Source: Pseudopithomyces maydicus
Taxonomy: Eukaryota; Ascomycota; Dothideomycetes; Pleosporales; Didymosphaeriaceae
Direction: 5' to 3'
Length of the DNA stretch: 64,000 bases
NCBI GenBank assembly: GCA_026873275.1
Contig: JANTUC010000016.1
Location: 1,240,001 to 1,304,000, forward strand
Shown here: positions 10,070 through 21,972 of the stretch, piece by piece
Layout: each line of letters begins with the position of its first letter
Numbering within the stretch: position 1 is the stretch's first letter
Notes under the pieces: model-generated
Database searches by the model: none
The model's input: the letters and a program-made list of their open reading frames with translations, nothing else
What the model was told of the DNA's origin: nothing
Position numbers and translations under genes: made by a program

Positions 10070-12962
10070 CTACTCCATCTCGCGCTCCATCTCCCTGGCC
10101 TCCTGCGTCTGCGTCTGTATCTTTGCCTGCGCCTGCGTCTGCGTCGCTTGCGTCTGCGTAAACATCTGCGTCATCTCCTCCCCGCCCACCATCTTACCCC
10201 TCCCCTGCTCACGGGAGCGACTCCTATCCTCAGGCCTGCCATTCCCCAGCGCTGCCAAGCCATCCGCGACCTGGTTCACGAAGGTATCCAGCGCACCGAG
10301 TGGATCCGCGGAGGGAGATTTCTGTGCCGTTTGGGATGTCGATGTCGATTTCGCTTCTGGCGCTGCGTCTGCCAGGGTCGATGGCTCTGGCTCTGGCTCC
10401 GGCTCCTGCTCCCCGCGTGCTGGAATGCCGGCGCGCTGGGCGTTTTTTCCAGGTCAAGCCGTGCGTCGGGCGACGACTTGGATGCGCCCACGTGGTTGGG
10501 CTTCTCCCCGTCGCGCACGTGCTGGATGGGCGGCGCGCTCCTACTTTTCTCGAGCGGGGCGTCTGCCATTGTTCCCGCGCCGGTGGCCTTCTCCGCGGAC
10601 TCTGTGCCCGTGACGATGGGGTCCTGCGGGACGGGGGACGTCGCGCGGCTGCGGCCATTTGAGGGGCTGCTCACGCTGGAGAGCTGCGGGGAGAGCAGAT
10701 TCTGCGGGGCCTGGGGACCAAATCTATTCATCTCTTCGTCTGAGCGGCCGAACAGCTCTGCCCACCAGCGGGCCTCTCCCTTCTTTGGGAAGATGATGCG
10801 CTCCTTGCCGCGGATGTTGTCGTCGACCGTGGCGTCGTACTTGGGGTTTAAGAACTCTTCGCGGCGGCAGAGGAAGTAGTCCCAGACGGAGCGGGTGCGC
10901 TCTGCGGCGCGGGCCTCGACGCGCTCGTTTTCGTTGTCGAAGAGGAAGGTGCCGTATTGGCAGGAGTGGAGGTGGTAGAAGAGGCGGCGCAGGAAGCGTT
11001 CGTTAAACTCGAATCGTGTTGGGTGTTGGTACAATAGCTGGTAGGTTGCGTCGAGGAATTGGTGGAATACGGGGGAAAGCTCGTTCGTCTTTGTGATGCG
11101 GTGCTCCTCTGCGGGTCCGTACTTGCTCGCCGACACCTTGGAGGACGTCTCCTTGCTGGGATCCACGTCGGAGGTATTCAGCTCTGATGGAACGGTACCG
11201 TTCGCGTCGGTCATCTGGGTAAGTGACTCGTTGGAGTCGTTGTTGTGACGATTGAACAAGCCTTTTGCCCGTCCGAGAGCGTTTTCGAACGCATTTCCAG
11301 GACCTGATCCTTCCCGGTTCCGCTCTATCCGCTCGTTCTCGATAGTGAACCATTTATCGCTGCTCAAGAAGCCTGATCGGTGACGGAACATATGTCCATA
11401 CGATAGCCAGTCCTTCTCGACTAGAACGATGAATCCTTCCAGGGTTCGATAGTACGGATCCAACATGATCTGACTGAGGGCGCTGAGTTGGCTCGTCCTG
11501 TCCCACCCATCGGAGCAGTGGATCAGGACATGTGAATGCATGATTCCCACTGTCCGTGCGATGAGACTGGTACCGTCCAAGATATTCGCGATATGGCGAA
11601 TCCACCCACTCTTCCGAAGCATGTCGTAGTTGGGCGCAACGTTAAGGTAGTCCGACTCCTTGAGCGCTTCGATCACACATTCAAGGGACTTTCGCATCAC
11701 GTGAATGTTGTCAATGCCCAAGTATGCCTTCTCTGCGCCAGGGTAGTAGTCCATCTTCTCGGAACCGAGCCCAACGGCCTGCATAGCTAACGCGTTGACG
11801 GTGGGCCTCGCATCGACAATTAGGTTTCGCTGCTGGGCACCATATACTCGAGGTGTGTCTGGATCGGTCTCAGATGAGTTGGTAAGGTCGTCAACCGTTG
11901 TTCTCCCGGAACGGATAGCCTCCGCGTCATCTACACCCACGAACGAACTATCAGCAGCAGACTCATTGAGATTAACAACGCTAGACTCTGGAGACAGATT
12001 TGCCGGAGTCGAAGGCAAAGGGGTTTGTGATGTTTTCCACCCACGATTAGTTGCAAATATTGCAGCGACGAGTCGCTCATCCTGCGCGTTGCGCTTGCCG
12101 CTGATGCCGGGCAGTGGTTGCGAGCTTCGGGTGATGGAGCAATTGTTCAGCGGATGGCGGTAGACGAGGGCGGGTATGCGTTGGCGAGAGCGATATTCAC
12201 CTGCATATCTCAGGACACTATCCGAGACTTTGGTGGGTACCGCAATGAGTGCTGGGTATGTTTTGGAGTACTGATGACGGTTAACAACGATGCATGCGGT
12301 CAGATGATGCGGGTAGCTGGGCAGGTGGTCCAAGTAGTAGCCCTCCTGGATCCACACAGTGTACCACATCTCTTGCATCATCATTATGGTACACATGCCT
12401 TGTAGTCCGTGTTGATCTCGGATATCCGCCAGCCCTTCTCCGAATCCTTTGCGCTGATGCCAAGTCGCTTGAACTCCTTCCGCGCGTCGTAGATGTTCCA
12501 GCCGTTGACGTCGCTCTCGGGCGGATTCGGCTGGTAAACAAAGGCCAACAGTCTATCCAGACGTCCAATCTTGCACGAAAGCGCCCGAATGCTATCGTAT
12601 ACGTTGCGTGCGTCCTTCTCGTCCAGAAAGTTGAAGGCGAACATCTTAAAGTCGCGACAGCGTATGCGGATCGACGGCTTGTAGTGCGAGGCGGAGGGGC
12701 TCGGTCGCAGACAGCAGTAGGAGATCTGCGGGTATGTGATCCATATCTTCTTCTCGTTCGGCGGCTTTGCGGAGGGCGAGGCGCCCACGGGGGCGGGCGG
12801 CGTGTATCTGAAGATTATGTGGTGAAGGGTGATGTGCAGCGAGCCATCGAAGCTCTGGCCGCGCGAGTATGCCTGGACATTCTCGACCTGAGGCAGGTTA
12901 GAGGGCGTCTTGAGCACGGGAGGGCGCGGTCATGGTACCTTGCTGACTTTGATCTTCTCCAT
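10070..12962 (-). CDS. YMR1: Myotubularin-family phosphoinositide 3-phosphatase
   Basis: Exon 1 is 12939-12962 (MEKIKVSK), exon 2 12399-12887, exon 3 from 12270. Exon 2 carries the PH-GRAM domain (VENVQAYSRG onward). Exon 3 carries the phosphatase domain with the active-site loop HCSDGWDRTSQ, i.e. CX5R with Cys and Arg intact. The enzyme removes the 3-phosphate from PI3P and PI(3,5)P2 on endosomal membranes. There is no FYVE domain. The exon 2/3 junction fits only a GC-AG intron (12271-12398). Read straight on, the frame stops at 10276; but an acidic, Gln-rich frame continues to 10070 and joins either through an 86-nt GT-AG intron (10406-10491) or by one missing G near 10405. The end is therefore uncertain; the core is not. 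Confidence 0.88.
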
Positions 12963-13884
12963 GCTGTGCGGGAGCCAGCGGGGTAGTGCGTCGAGCGAGC
13001 GTGCGTGCCTACCTACCACCAGCGCGTGGGTGCGGAGGCAGCGTTGGAGTTGCTCGACGGCAGCGAACGAGCCGGGCAATTATATGTAGGAATAGTGTGG
13101 CCGGTGTGGTGGGCGGGTCGAGCACCAAGTCGAGTGAGCGGGTCTAATTACTGGGCGCGTGGTCGTTGTGCTGGCATGCTGCTGCGCTTTTGGCGCAGAC
13201 GAGTCCATCGCCGCGGCTCGTCATCGTCGCATCCGCCGACCCCAACCCTGCCCCTTGGCGTGATCGCCGCTGCCGACGGGGAAGGGAAGCACTGCACCTG
13301 CGCACACATACGTACGCTCACACGCCAGACTCGACCGCTGCTGGGCTTGCCAGACGCTCACCTTGCAGTCTTGAAACTCACACATCATCGTGGTCTAATA
13401 GTGGGGCACCTACAACCACCATCCAATGCTTCGACCAGCCAACGTAAGCGAACCATCCTCATCACGTACAGACTTACATTCACGGAACGTCACAAGAGCA
13501 GTCACGGTAAACACGCCTCCCAAGGAACCCATTATGTATTGGAAAACCGGGCTACATAGCACGAGCCTGCATTAAATGCGTCCGCCAGCCTTGCAAATAG
13601 ACCTAGCCTTGGCCACTCACCAGATGTGCTGACGGAGCTTCGTGGTAGAACACAATTAGAGCAATTTGTTTTCAAGTACACACGCCGTGGGCGAGCGTCT
13701 TGATCGCGTAGCTGTCCTAGTAGGTTAATGAGACCATATCCTTCAACAACCCCAGTTAGAAAATGTCCCAGAGATCGGGAGCATTGACATACTCGTGATC
13801 AATCCAGAACACACAACCGGAGAATAGAGAAGAACACCAAGGAACTACATAATATACCTTTCGTGACAGCGGCGACGCAGTTGC
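12963..13884. other. Intergenic, no gene seen
   Basis: Promoter region of the myotubularin gene and 3' flank of the branchpoint-binding protein gene. A 184-codon open frame on the plus strand (13005-13559) has biased but not protein-like composition and no recognisable domain. Confidence 0.45.
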
Positions 13885-15898
13885 TTACTGCGGAGGAGGG
13901 GGTGGTGGCGGAGGAGCATCCGACGGGGGAGGTGGTGGTGGCACATCCGCCGGGGGAGGAGGCGGGGGGGCTCCACCAGGCGGGGGAGGTGGAGGAGGTG
14001 GGCTTCCAGCACCACCGCCGTAGCTCTGGAACAAAGGTCCAAGTCCAGGGGGAGGGCCAGCCTGGCCAGGCGGCGCGCCGTAGCCGTACGAGCTCATGCC
14101 AGGAGGAGCAGCACCAGGGGGAGCGCCAGGGGGAGCGCCAGGAGCAGCGCCGGGAGCAGCGTGTTGGTCGTAGCCGTAGCCGTAGCCGTAGGAAGCATTA
14201 CCTCCGGATGCCCAAGGTGCAGAGCCATAGCCACCCGAGCCATACGAGTCTTGTCCAGCGCCTCCACCGCTAGCCCACGGTGCAGAAGAGTCTTGGCCAC
14301 GGTCATCGTCACGGTCGTTGCCACGAGCCCATGGGGCAGGAGCACCAGCGGGACGCTGCTCCCAAGGCTTAGCAGCGCGGTCATCGCCGCCATAGCCGCC
14401 GCCGTTGCCGTTGTATTCGATGGCTCCAGCAGATCGGCCGCCGTCGCCGCCTCCCATCTCGTTGAGGAAGCTGTCAAGATCGTTCTCACCGCCGCCAATC
14501 CTGCCCTGAGGACGGTCTCCGTAGCGGCTGTCGTTGCGCCACGCCTGTCCGGTCTTACGCTGAGGACAATCACGAGCCATATGTCCGGCCTGTCCACAGA
14601 CGCGACAGATGATGCTAGCAGTGAAGTTCTGTTTCTGTGGGCAATCGTACTTGCGGTGACCAATCTCTCCACAGTTCTGGCAGGCTTGGTTCTCATCATC
14701 ACGTAGAGTACCGTTGAGAGCGGCGAGCTCACGAAGTTGGTTGCGCTTCAACTCATTCTGGCCTTCCGGGATAGAGGCAGCCTAGGAATAATTAGTGGTC
14801 GCGTTATTAGCCAATGGTGAGCGAATACATACCGTCTCGATGACATTGTGAATAAGCTTCTTCGCCTTGTTGACCTTGTCCTCCGTGTCCGCCATGATCA
14901 AGCAGTGCAAATCTTCCTCTTGATTGCTGGTGTGAGCTGCGTCAGAACGTCCTTTACCTTCTTTGACGGAACCTTTTCCACGGATCGCGATCTTAGCGCC
15001 GGACTCAGACTCCATCTTCTTGAGAGTATTGCCTCGAGGGCCGATAAGTAAGCCGACTATTAGTGCACAAACACAGCAGTTAGTATTCTGATCAAGATTT
15101 GTAGAGCAAATTTACGCGGGGTGAGAGGGGGTTAGGTTAGTGACTTAGCTTTGAAAGGTCCGTCGACGCGATGCGCATTCGATGAACCGAGCAAAGCGGT
15201 CAAGACGAAGGTAAGGGAAAGAAAAATGACGGGAAAGGAAATTGACAAGAAAAGAAAATCAAGGTTTGGTTCATACTGAAGTTAATCTCCGGGTAGTCAT
15301 TAACAGGCACGTAGACTTTCTCCTGGGTCTTAGTAGGGCGCCTATAGTCAGAGGGTGGATGATAGTTGGGCAGGGTCTTCATCGCCTTCTCTACAAGCTT
15401 GTGGCGCTCGTCTTCAAGACGCTTGCGGTAGCGGAACTCGCGCGTGTTAACACGGCGGCCGTAGTTGTCGTACTGAGGCGCGGGCGAGGGCGACCTGTCA
15501 TCATCGGCGGGAACCACGTCGTTAATCTTGAGCTTCTGGGTAATCTCTTCGATGCGCACGTGCAGCGTGTACGCGTCGAGCTGCTCGGTCGTCATGTTGG
15601 CCCAAATGGCAGTGGGCAAGCCCATCAAGCCAGCCGCCTTGTTGTCGCTCGCATCGCCCCATCGGTTGCGCTTCTTGCGGCGCCGAGGCGCATCGGCATC
15701 TGCCCAAATGTTAGAGTTGTACTGGCAGTAATCGCGAACTGACTTACCACGGGCCGGGCTGCGACCACGCTTCAAATCGAGGCCAGCGGATGGCTCAGAG
15801 GGATTGTAGCCTCCATCGTCGGGATCTCCTCCGATGCGGCGGCGGTTTCCTAGTGGAATGTTGTTAGAGCCAGTGATCCCCTGGTTGCGCCACGACAT
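13885..15898 (-). CDS. BBP: Branchpoint-binding protein (SF1/BBP, Msl5 orthologue)
   Basis: Four exons on the minus strand: 15748-15898, 15277-15699, 14833-15056 and 13885-14781, giving 564 aa. The start MSWRNQGITGSNNIPLG is strongly conserved in the family. Then come a basic RRRKKRNRWG motif, the SF1 helix-hairpin region, the KH-QUA2 RNA-binding domain (VYVPVNDYPEINF, split by an intron, then GLLIGPRGNTLKKME) and two CCHC zinc knuckles (CQNCGEIGHRKYDC and CRVCGQAGHMARDC). A Gly/Tyr/Pro-rich tail ends in long polyproline runs. The protein recognises the intron branch site in the commitment complex in the nucleus. Intron 1 (15700-15747, 48 nt) itself has a perfect CTCTAAC branch site. Confidence 0.96.
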
Positions 15899-16309
15899 GG
15901 TGGCTGTGGGGGGAGCGGTTGATGGAAAGGTTAAGGTGGTGGGTGCGCCGAAGACAATAGCTTATAGGCGGCGCCGCTAATTTAGCGTATCTAGGCAGCA
16001 ACAGTCACGTGGCGGCGTTGCCTCCAGCCTTGGCGACTGGTCACCCACCCCAGGACTCGGACCATATTTGATGGCTGTGCAGTGATTCACAATATGAATG
16101 TATGTTCTTGTTGCCAGTCATACTGTTTACAACAGGAGTTTTCCAGGCTCGAAGAAATATTAAAAGTTCTCTACCGCCGAATTACTCAATTACCAACACA
16201 GGAGATAGAAAACAACAAGGCCTATTCTTGAATGGCATCTCATGATCTGTAGTAAAATAGTAAAAACCCCAAACTCAACTAAAATGTCATTCCAGCTCAA
16301 CCCTCTCAC
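15899..16309. other. Intergenic/promoter of the branchpoint-binding protein gene
   Basis: About 410 bases holding the BBP promoter and leader and the 3' flank of the AAA ATPase gene. No coding frame seen. Confidence 0.4.
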
Positions 16310-18804
16310 CTACTCACCCCCAAAAAACCCCACTGTCTTCCTCTCATTCGCCCTCCTCAGCCTCAACACCGTCTCCAAGTGACCCATGCCCAGCCCCACC
16401 TCATACTTACTCGCGAGCAGCCCCGCTGTCTTCACCACATTCTTAATCTGCCTCCCGTTCAGCTTCTCTCTGGCGAGCCTCTCCAACTCTGCGTCCGTAA
16501 ACACGTTCTCCCCTCCATTCGAACCGGTAGTGCGCGCGTGGCTCGACAAGAAAGTAGTCCAGATGTGCTTGCGAGAGGTTTTATCGAGGTCGGTATAGTT
16601 GAGTGTGAGGTGAATGCGGGATTCGAATGCGGGGTCCATGTCGGAGAGGCGGTTGGTGGTGAGGAACATGAGGCCGGAGAAGTACTCCAGGAGGCGGAGG
16701 AAGATGGCGACGAGCTTGTTGCGTTCGAGGCTGGAGGTTGAGCGGGTTTCCATGAAGACGTCTGCTTCGTCGAGGAGGAGGACTAGGAGAGTTAGTAAAG
16801 AATAGTCAGGGGAGGTGGAATACGTCGCGGATGGCGGTGTTTAGCTACGACTTTCGTGGAAAGACAACCCTGAACCGGAGAACTTACCAGCATTCCACTT
16901 CGAGCACAGATCCAACACCTCCTGCAACTTGGTCTCTAATTCCGACGGTCTACCTGCACCCCGTTTAGTCCCGACTCCATCCCCAGAGCTCGCAAACTCA
17001 CTTCCCAAGTCCGCCGCCCCAACACTATACAACGGTGCCCGCATCTCCTCCGCCACGCTCTCCGCCGTCAACGTCTTCCCTACCCCCGGCGGCCCCGCCA
17101 ACAACATGATGATCCCTTGGCCCTTCCCCGGGATGAAGTCGTCAAAGCTACCCCGGTTCCTCACCTGGCTCTCTGCAAACGAGAGGATGAGGTCTTTCTG
17201 GTCGACTGGCATGACGAGGGAGGCGAATGCGTCTTCGTGCCAGACGATGTCGTTGATGTCGTCAATGGAGAAGAGGAACCATTTTTTGTCGCGAAGCGAG
17301 TAGCCTCTGACGGTGGCCGAGGCGAGGAGATGTTGATCGGATGTGAGGGCGGACTGGGAAGTGGGGACAGGTTTCTTGCCTGTGGATCGCGTAGGATCTT
17401 GGGAGGGGGACTGGGGCAGTACGACGCATCCGTCGTCGGTCTCTTCGTCGGTGGAAGGAGAGCCGTCGGCTTGGTCGACATTCCTCGTTTCGATGATCTC
17501 AAGATTGAGTTTGGAGTTGCTTTGGCGATTGTAAGACTTTGCGTCGATGATGATGCGGCTGTTAACGTTGAACTTGGGTCTGGTATTGCCACGTTTAGTA
17601 CCTAGCGCGATGCCGTTGTAGCTGAGAAAGTGCAGCCCTTTGTACGCTTCAAACATCTTTCCCCTTGCTGTGAGTCTCGCCTTTAACTCCTTTGGGTTCT
17701 TATGGGCATTGAGCGGATACGCCTCAAGCTTCCTAATCCTCTTCGTACCTATGAAGTCTGTTATGCTGAGTGTGTTTTTTGTGTACCCAAAATCCGTGCC
17801 ATCGTACTGTACCGACTGATAGTCAATCTTATATACCTTCTTGTTACTAGCAGTGTCGTATTTCGCAGTCAGAATCTTGTAGATCCTATCTTGATCGTGC
17901 AACTTTGCATAGATGAAATGACCTGGCTCAAATATTGTCCAAAGCATCTTGAACGTCATGACGCCATGGGAGGCTAGATCGTCTCTATCGCGAATAACCT
18001 GTGCCAGTTCGCTCTGTAAAGTGGTATACAGTATTTCCATGTGATCGACGGCGTTCTATCCCCTTTATTAGGCTGCTCATTCAAGACCCAAAATATAGCA
18101 TCGAAAGAACACAACGTACCTGAAGCGCATCAGTCTCCTCAGTCACAACTCTCTCCTTCTCCCTGCTCTCCGCCAGCGCCTCCCTCTCCGCCAAAAGCCT
18201 ATCCCACCGATGAACAAAGCATTCGAACGGCGCATTGAATTCCACGCGCTGCAGTTTCATCGTCACCCCCGGATACTTCTTCAGCACTTTCGCCAAGCTC
18301 TGCTTTAACAGCGGGCTCTGCACAACAATGGAATGCAAATCCAGCGTCTTGCCTAGATGCGATCAGCTTCTCCCACCCACACCAAAGCTCCATCACAAGT
18401 TTCCAATGAAAAGACTTACCAGGGTCATCAGAAAGCTTGTACCGCGCCACTATCGCATGCTGCAGCGAAGCCGCATCTTCCGCCGGCGGGCTCGCCCTCG
18501 TCGGATACTTGGTCGACCACTTGAGCACCGGTAGTATTAGCATAACAATCTAGTCTTATGATAGACAGATCTCAAGACCAATCAGCGTCTTCCATAAACA
18601 TACCCTGTTACTATACATGGGATCACCATACACACGGTGGACACTCGCCAGACTCCCCACCGACGCAGCACCATCCTTAACTTCCATCCTAATCTCCTCC
18701 GTAGCCACCTCGTCCATTTCCGTCGTAGACCCCGAGCCCACGGTGTCCCTCTCTTTCCCTTTGTACATGAAATCCGGGAGTTGGTCGAAAGGCGGTCTAA
18801 CCAT
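16310..18804 (-). CDS. AAA+ ATPase with N-terminal DUF7025-like domain
   Basis: Six exons: 18604-18804, 18420-18549, 18120-18352, 17002-18055, 16888-16953 and 16310-16782, giving 718 aa; every junction keeps frame. The N-terminal half (FEPGHFIYAK, a beta-rich region, GLHFLSYNGIALG) matches the DUF7025 domain that precedes many fungal AAA ATPases. The ATPase part has Walker A GPPGVGKT, Walker B VLLLDEADVF and sensor-1 FLTTNRL. A 48-nt intron (16954-17001) sits just after ADLGS; because it has no in-frame stop, retention would only insert 16 residues, but its GTGAGT donor, ACTAAAC branch site and GCAG acceptor say it is spliced. The substrate is unknown; such genes are numerous in filamentous ascomycetes. 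Confidence 0.85.
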
Positions 18805-19863
18805 GATGTTCTGCTGTATGTATGTATCTATGCGTATGTATAATCACACTTCAAACGTTACCAGCAACCTTACTTATATGTAAAATGTTTCCACCCAAAC
18901 AAAATCCTACACAAGGATCTCCCCACTACGTACGCACGTACGTGAGACCACATCCGCCTAGTCCATCAAGCGGGGAACCCTACATGTGCGCAACCGGTGG
19001 TGTGGTGGGGGCTACGTTACATATGACTCGGGTGGGCCTCCCCTCCCGCGGAGTCGCTCATGTACCATCAAGGCAACCCAATCGCAGCGCAAGACACCCA
19101 TTTAGGCCCCCTACCGCCTTATTCCTCCTTACTAGACGGTGGCGCAAGCGGGGATCTGGCCGTTTCGCTGGGATTGCCGTTGTGCACGATTGATACATGT
19201 TTTCGCCACCCGTACTGTACATACATACATACATAGGTAGATACATACACACCCATTTCAAAACTACACACATACGTAAATAAAACAGTCCGAAACGATT
19301 AATCACATTATTTTGCCCCTTCCTTCCCCGCGAAAGATCTATCTCCCAACCCATGCCCAGCTACCACACCAACGGAGTCATACCAACCCCCTACCTGCAT
19401 GGCTACCTCGGAGTCACGCCAAGCTTCCGCCACACCGCGGTATGACTCTGCCCTCGCCTCTGTCAAACCCAGTGCGCACTTCACGTATGCTCACTCTCAT
19501 CGTATGACTGGAATCTCGATTGCATGGTGCGTGCGATTTAATCTCACTATAAGTATGTCACCGATGCATTGGGTGTGAGTCGAAGGTGGGTCTGTCTAGG
19601 AGGGATCTGCATTATTTAGGTATTTGCTGGGCGTCGCGTTGCGTGAGGCTGGGTTGTTTTATGGTGCGGATATGGGTTTGGGTGTGGTTTATGTTAGTGA
19701 CTGCCTACATCTTCGGTACTCCGCACACCAAACAACCCAAAACATCTCCCCACCCCACAACACGCACCCCTCACACCAACGTCAACCACCCCTCCAAACT
19801 ATCCACCCCATCCCCTCGTACCTCCTCCACGCCACCCTCTTCCACCTCTCCTCCCCCTCTCCC
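18805..19863. other. Intergenic, no gene seen
   Basis: Upstream of the AAA ATPase gene. It has short TACA/TACG repeats (about 18931-18945 and 19219-19255) and a pyrimidine-rich stretch at 19725-19880. No convincing coding frame. Confidence 0.45.
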
Positions 19864-20445
19864 TCACAATCTCCCCCTCATCACCCCATGCATATAACAC
19901 GGCCCCACAACCTTCACCGCATACTCGAAACTCTCCTCTCCGCACCGCACCTCCCGCACCGAGCGCACCACATACGGCGTATGGCACCCATTAATAACCG
20001 CCAGCAGATCCCCCGGTTCCGCCACGCCCGGCGCCAGCCCGATGCTCCCGTGGTGCGTGATGAACAGGCGCTCGGGGATGAGCACGTTGGCGAGGTAATT
20101 CAGGAACGCGTATGCGACCTGGACGTCCTGGGGGACGTTCTCGATGTCCAGGGGCTGCGTCGAGGTGGCGGATAGAGCGCGGAGGAGGATGCGCTGGTAG
20201 ACTTTGCCGGTGGGGGCGAGGCAGTGTGTGGCGAAGGCGGTCCATATTGCGGATAGCCAGGGAGGGTTCCCGGAGTGAGGTGGGAGAGGTTTCTTATTGC
20301 GTGGTAGCGAGCGAGGAGGGACTCTGCGCCTGGGCAGTCGACGATGCCGGCGGTGAGGGTCTTTGCGAGGTGGATGCCGGCGAGATCGGGATCTGTGGTT
20401 TCGAAGGAGGAGGGGGATTTTCGAGTAGGTGGTTTAAGAGGGAGA
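19864..20445 (-). other. Out-of-frame C-terminal part of the adjacent HET gene
   Basis: Downstream of the stop at 20446, three consecutive minus-strand frames carry sequence typical of HET-protein C-termini: a GIHLAKTLTAGIVD segment, then GNPPWLSAIWTAFA, then the final GDLLAVINGCHTPYVVR block with VVGPCYMHGVM near the end. The last block is the standard C-terminal beta region of HET proteins. The frames would join without any stop if one base were added at each of three C-runs (near 20447, 20415 and 20270). Either the gene is broken here or the assembly undercalls C-runs. Third positions are far richer in G/C than in the N-terminal part. Confidence 0.6.
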
Positions 20446-21972
20446 CTAGGGGAAAAAGAATGCTGGATCTTTAAGGCAATTTGGCGCTTTCATGTCGAAA
20501 TCTAGGCTCGTCGTTTCGATCATATCGAGGATTGTGCCAGTGGCAAACATGATGTTGCTTATGGTCGGATGAGGAACGAAAAAGTACGGCGTCGAGGAAG
20601 CTGTAGAATATGTCCCAGCGAAAGATGGTGCCCATGCAAGATTCTTCCGCGGGCGATATTCTGGTACCCACGTGGGTAGATAATCGCGACCTGCGATGTC
20701 AAGGCTCTGGCACTCGTCATGTTCATGCCCAATTTCCCCATCCTTAGGCATGATAGCGTCTGAGCTAGACTCAGGCTGCCGTCGAGCAAGCCCAGCAAAA
20801 TATAACTGTGTATTCGGTGAGAATTTCCTTGTAAATTCAGTATATACCTCGGCTACTGTTTTGGTGTAATCTGGCGCCATCTCTAAATGGGATCGTGTCA
20901 TAGAAAGCATTGCATAGACTCTGTCACGGTCATCTGAGCAATCCCTGTTACTCATCTGAGTTGCCGCTTGATTGGTCGCCTGGTGGTGGTTTCGTCCGAG
21001 ATGTTGATCCAGCATTCTGAACATAGCTCGGTGTTGAACGAGACCCCATGCTACCTTGACTCCCTCCATTCTCAACCATTTTCCACCTTGTCGTATCTCT
21101 CTGTAAGCACCCCGAAGGACTTCCAATGCGTGTGCTATATCGATCCATCGTATCGTGGTATGGCCGCATGACACTACAAGGTCGTTTGCAAGCGCAACCT
21201 CCTGAACTACCCAAACTCTATTCCAGTAAGATCGACGAAGTAAAAAATCGACATGGTGATTGATAGCGTCTTCTATTAATCGCTCTGCCTCCTGTCCGGA
21301 TATATTGACGGTGGGTAATTCTTCGACTCGTGTTCGACCAACATGTTTGCTGACGCCGTATGTCTCTGCCTTGGTCGAAAGATCCTTTAAAAATTTGATT
21401 GCATCCATTGTCCATTGGGAGGGCACGGTGAGCCACACTTGTACCAAGCTCGCTCTACTGTAGATTTCTGCCATGAGGGCGACTTGCCGAGACTTTTCTT
21501 GTGTATCCTCTTGATTAATACATATAGCATCTACCCACAGGACTCTAGTGCGATCAGGACGACAATATGCCATCAGAGCCGCGAAAAGATTATCTGTAAT
21601 CTTTAAAATCTTGCCATCAAGATTAATTACCTGGTTGAACATTGGGAACTCTCCCCATGCATATGAAATAGCCTCGTAAACGGAATGTTTGTTGAGCTTA
21701 TGCAACCTAAGGGATCCACGTAGCTCGGGGACGTTCGCTGTGACAGGCTTGAGATACAACAGTCTTATAGAACCAGAGTCTGGAATTGGAGCGTATTCGA
21801 ATTGTTTGTGCTTTCGCATGAAGGATTCGTCGGTTGCTGGTGCGGCCACTTGTAGGTTGGCAAATATATCTCGGAAATCTGCGGACCGTTGCCTACGTAG
21901 TTTATGATTTTTTCCAAAAGGCCCATATCTTTCGACAAATGGCTCCATCTTTTTTCGATCTGATGGTTCCAT
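20446..21972 (-). CDS. HET-domain protein (in-frame N-terminal part)
   Basis: 508 in-frame codons. The HET domain starts near residue 98 with YEAISYAWGE and continues with ILKITDNLFAAL, RVLWVDAICINQED (143-156) and QVALMAEIYSRASLVQVWL (163-181). After it comes the usual helical region (RRSYWNRVWVVQEVALA, DRVYAMLSM). The reading frame ends at a stop inside a TTTTTCCCC tract, about 190 residues earlier than the homologous organisation predicts; the missing C-terminus lies just downstream out of frame. The family mediates allorecognition cell death. The first ATG was taken as the start; the ATG eight codons later is a possible alternative. Confidence 0.85.
   Translation of the reverse strand: MEPSDRKKMEPFVERYGPFGKNHKLRRQRSADFRDIFANLQVAAPATDESFMRKHKQFEYAPIPDSGSIRLLYLKPVTANVPELRGSLRLHKLNKHSVYEAISYAWGEFPMFNQVINLDGKILKITDNLFAALMAYCRPDRTRVLWVDAICINQEDTQEKSRQVALMAEIYSRASLVQVWLTVPSQWTMDAIKFLKDLSTKAETYGVSKHVGRTRVEELPTVNISGQEAERLIEDAINHHVDFLLRRSYWNRVWVVQEVALANDLVVSCGHTTIRWIDIAHALEVLRGAYREIRQGGKWLRMEGVKVAWGLVQHRAMFRMLDQHLGRNHHQATNQAATQMSNRDCSDDRDRVYAMLSMTRSHLEMAPDYTKTVAEVYTEFTRKFSPNTQLYFAGLARRQPESSSDAIMPKDGEIGHEHDECQSLDIAGRDYLPTWVPEYRPRKNLAWAPSFAGTYSTASSTPYFFVPHPTISNIMFATGTILDMIETTSLDFDMKAPNCLKDPAFFFP

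Noticed and set aside
14161..14706. 181-codon plus-strand frame inside the branchpoint-binding protein gene
   Set aside because: It is the antisense shadow of the Gly/Pro-rich tail and zinc knuckles of the real minus-strand gene.
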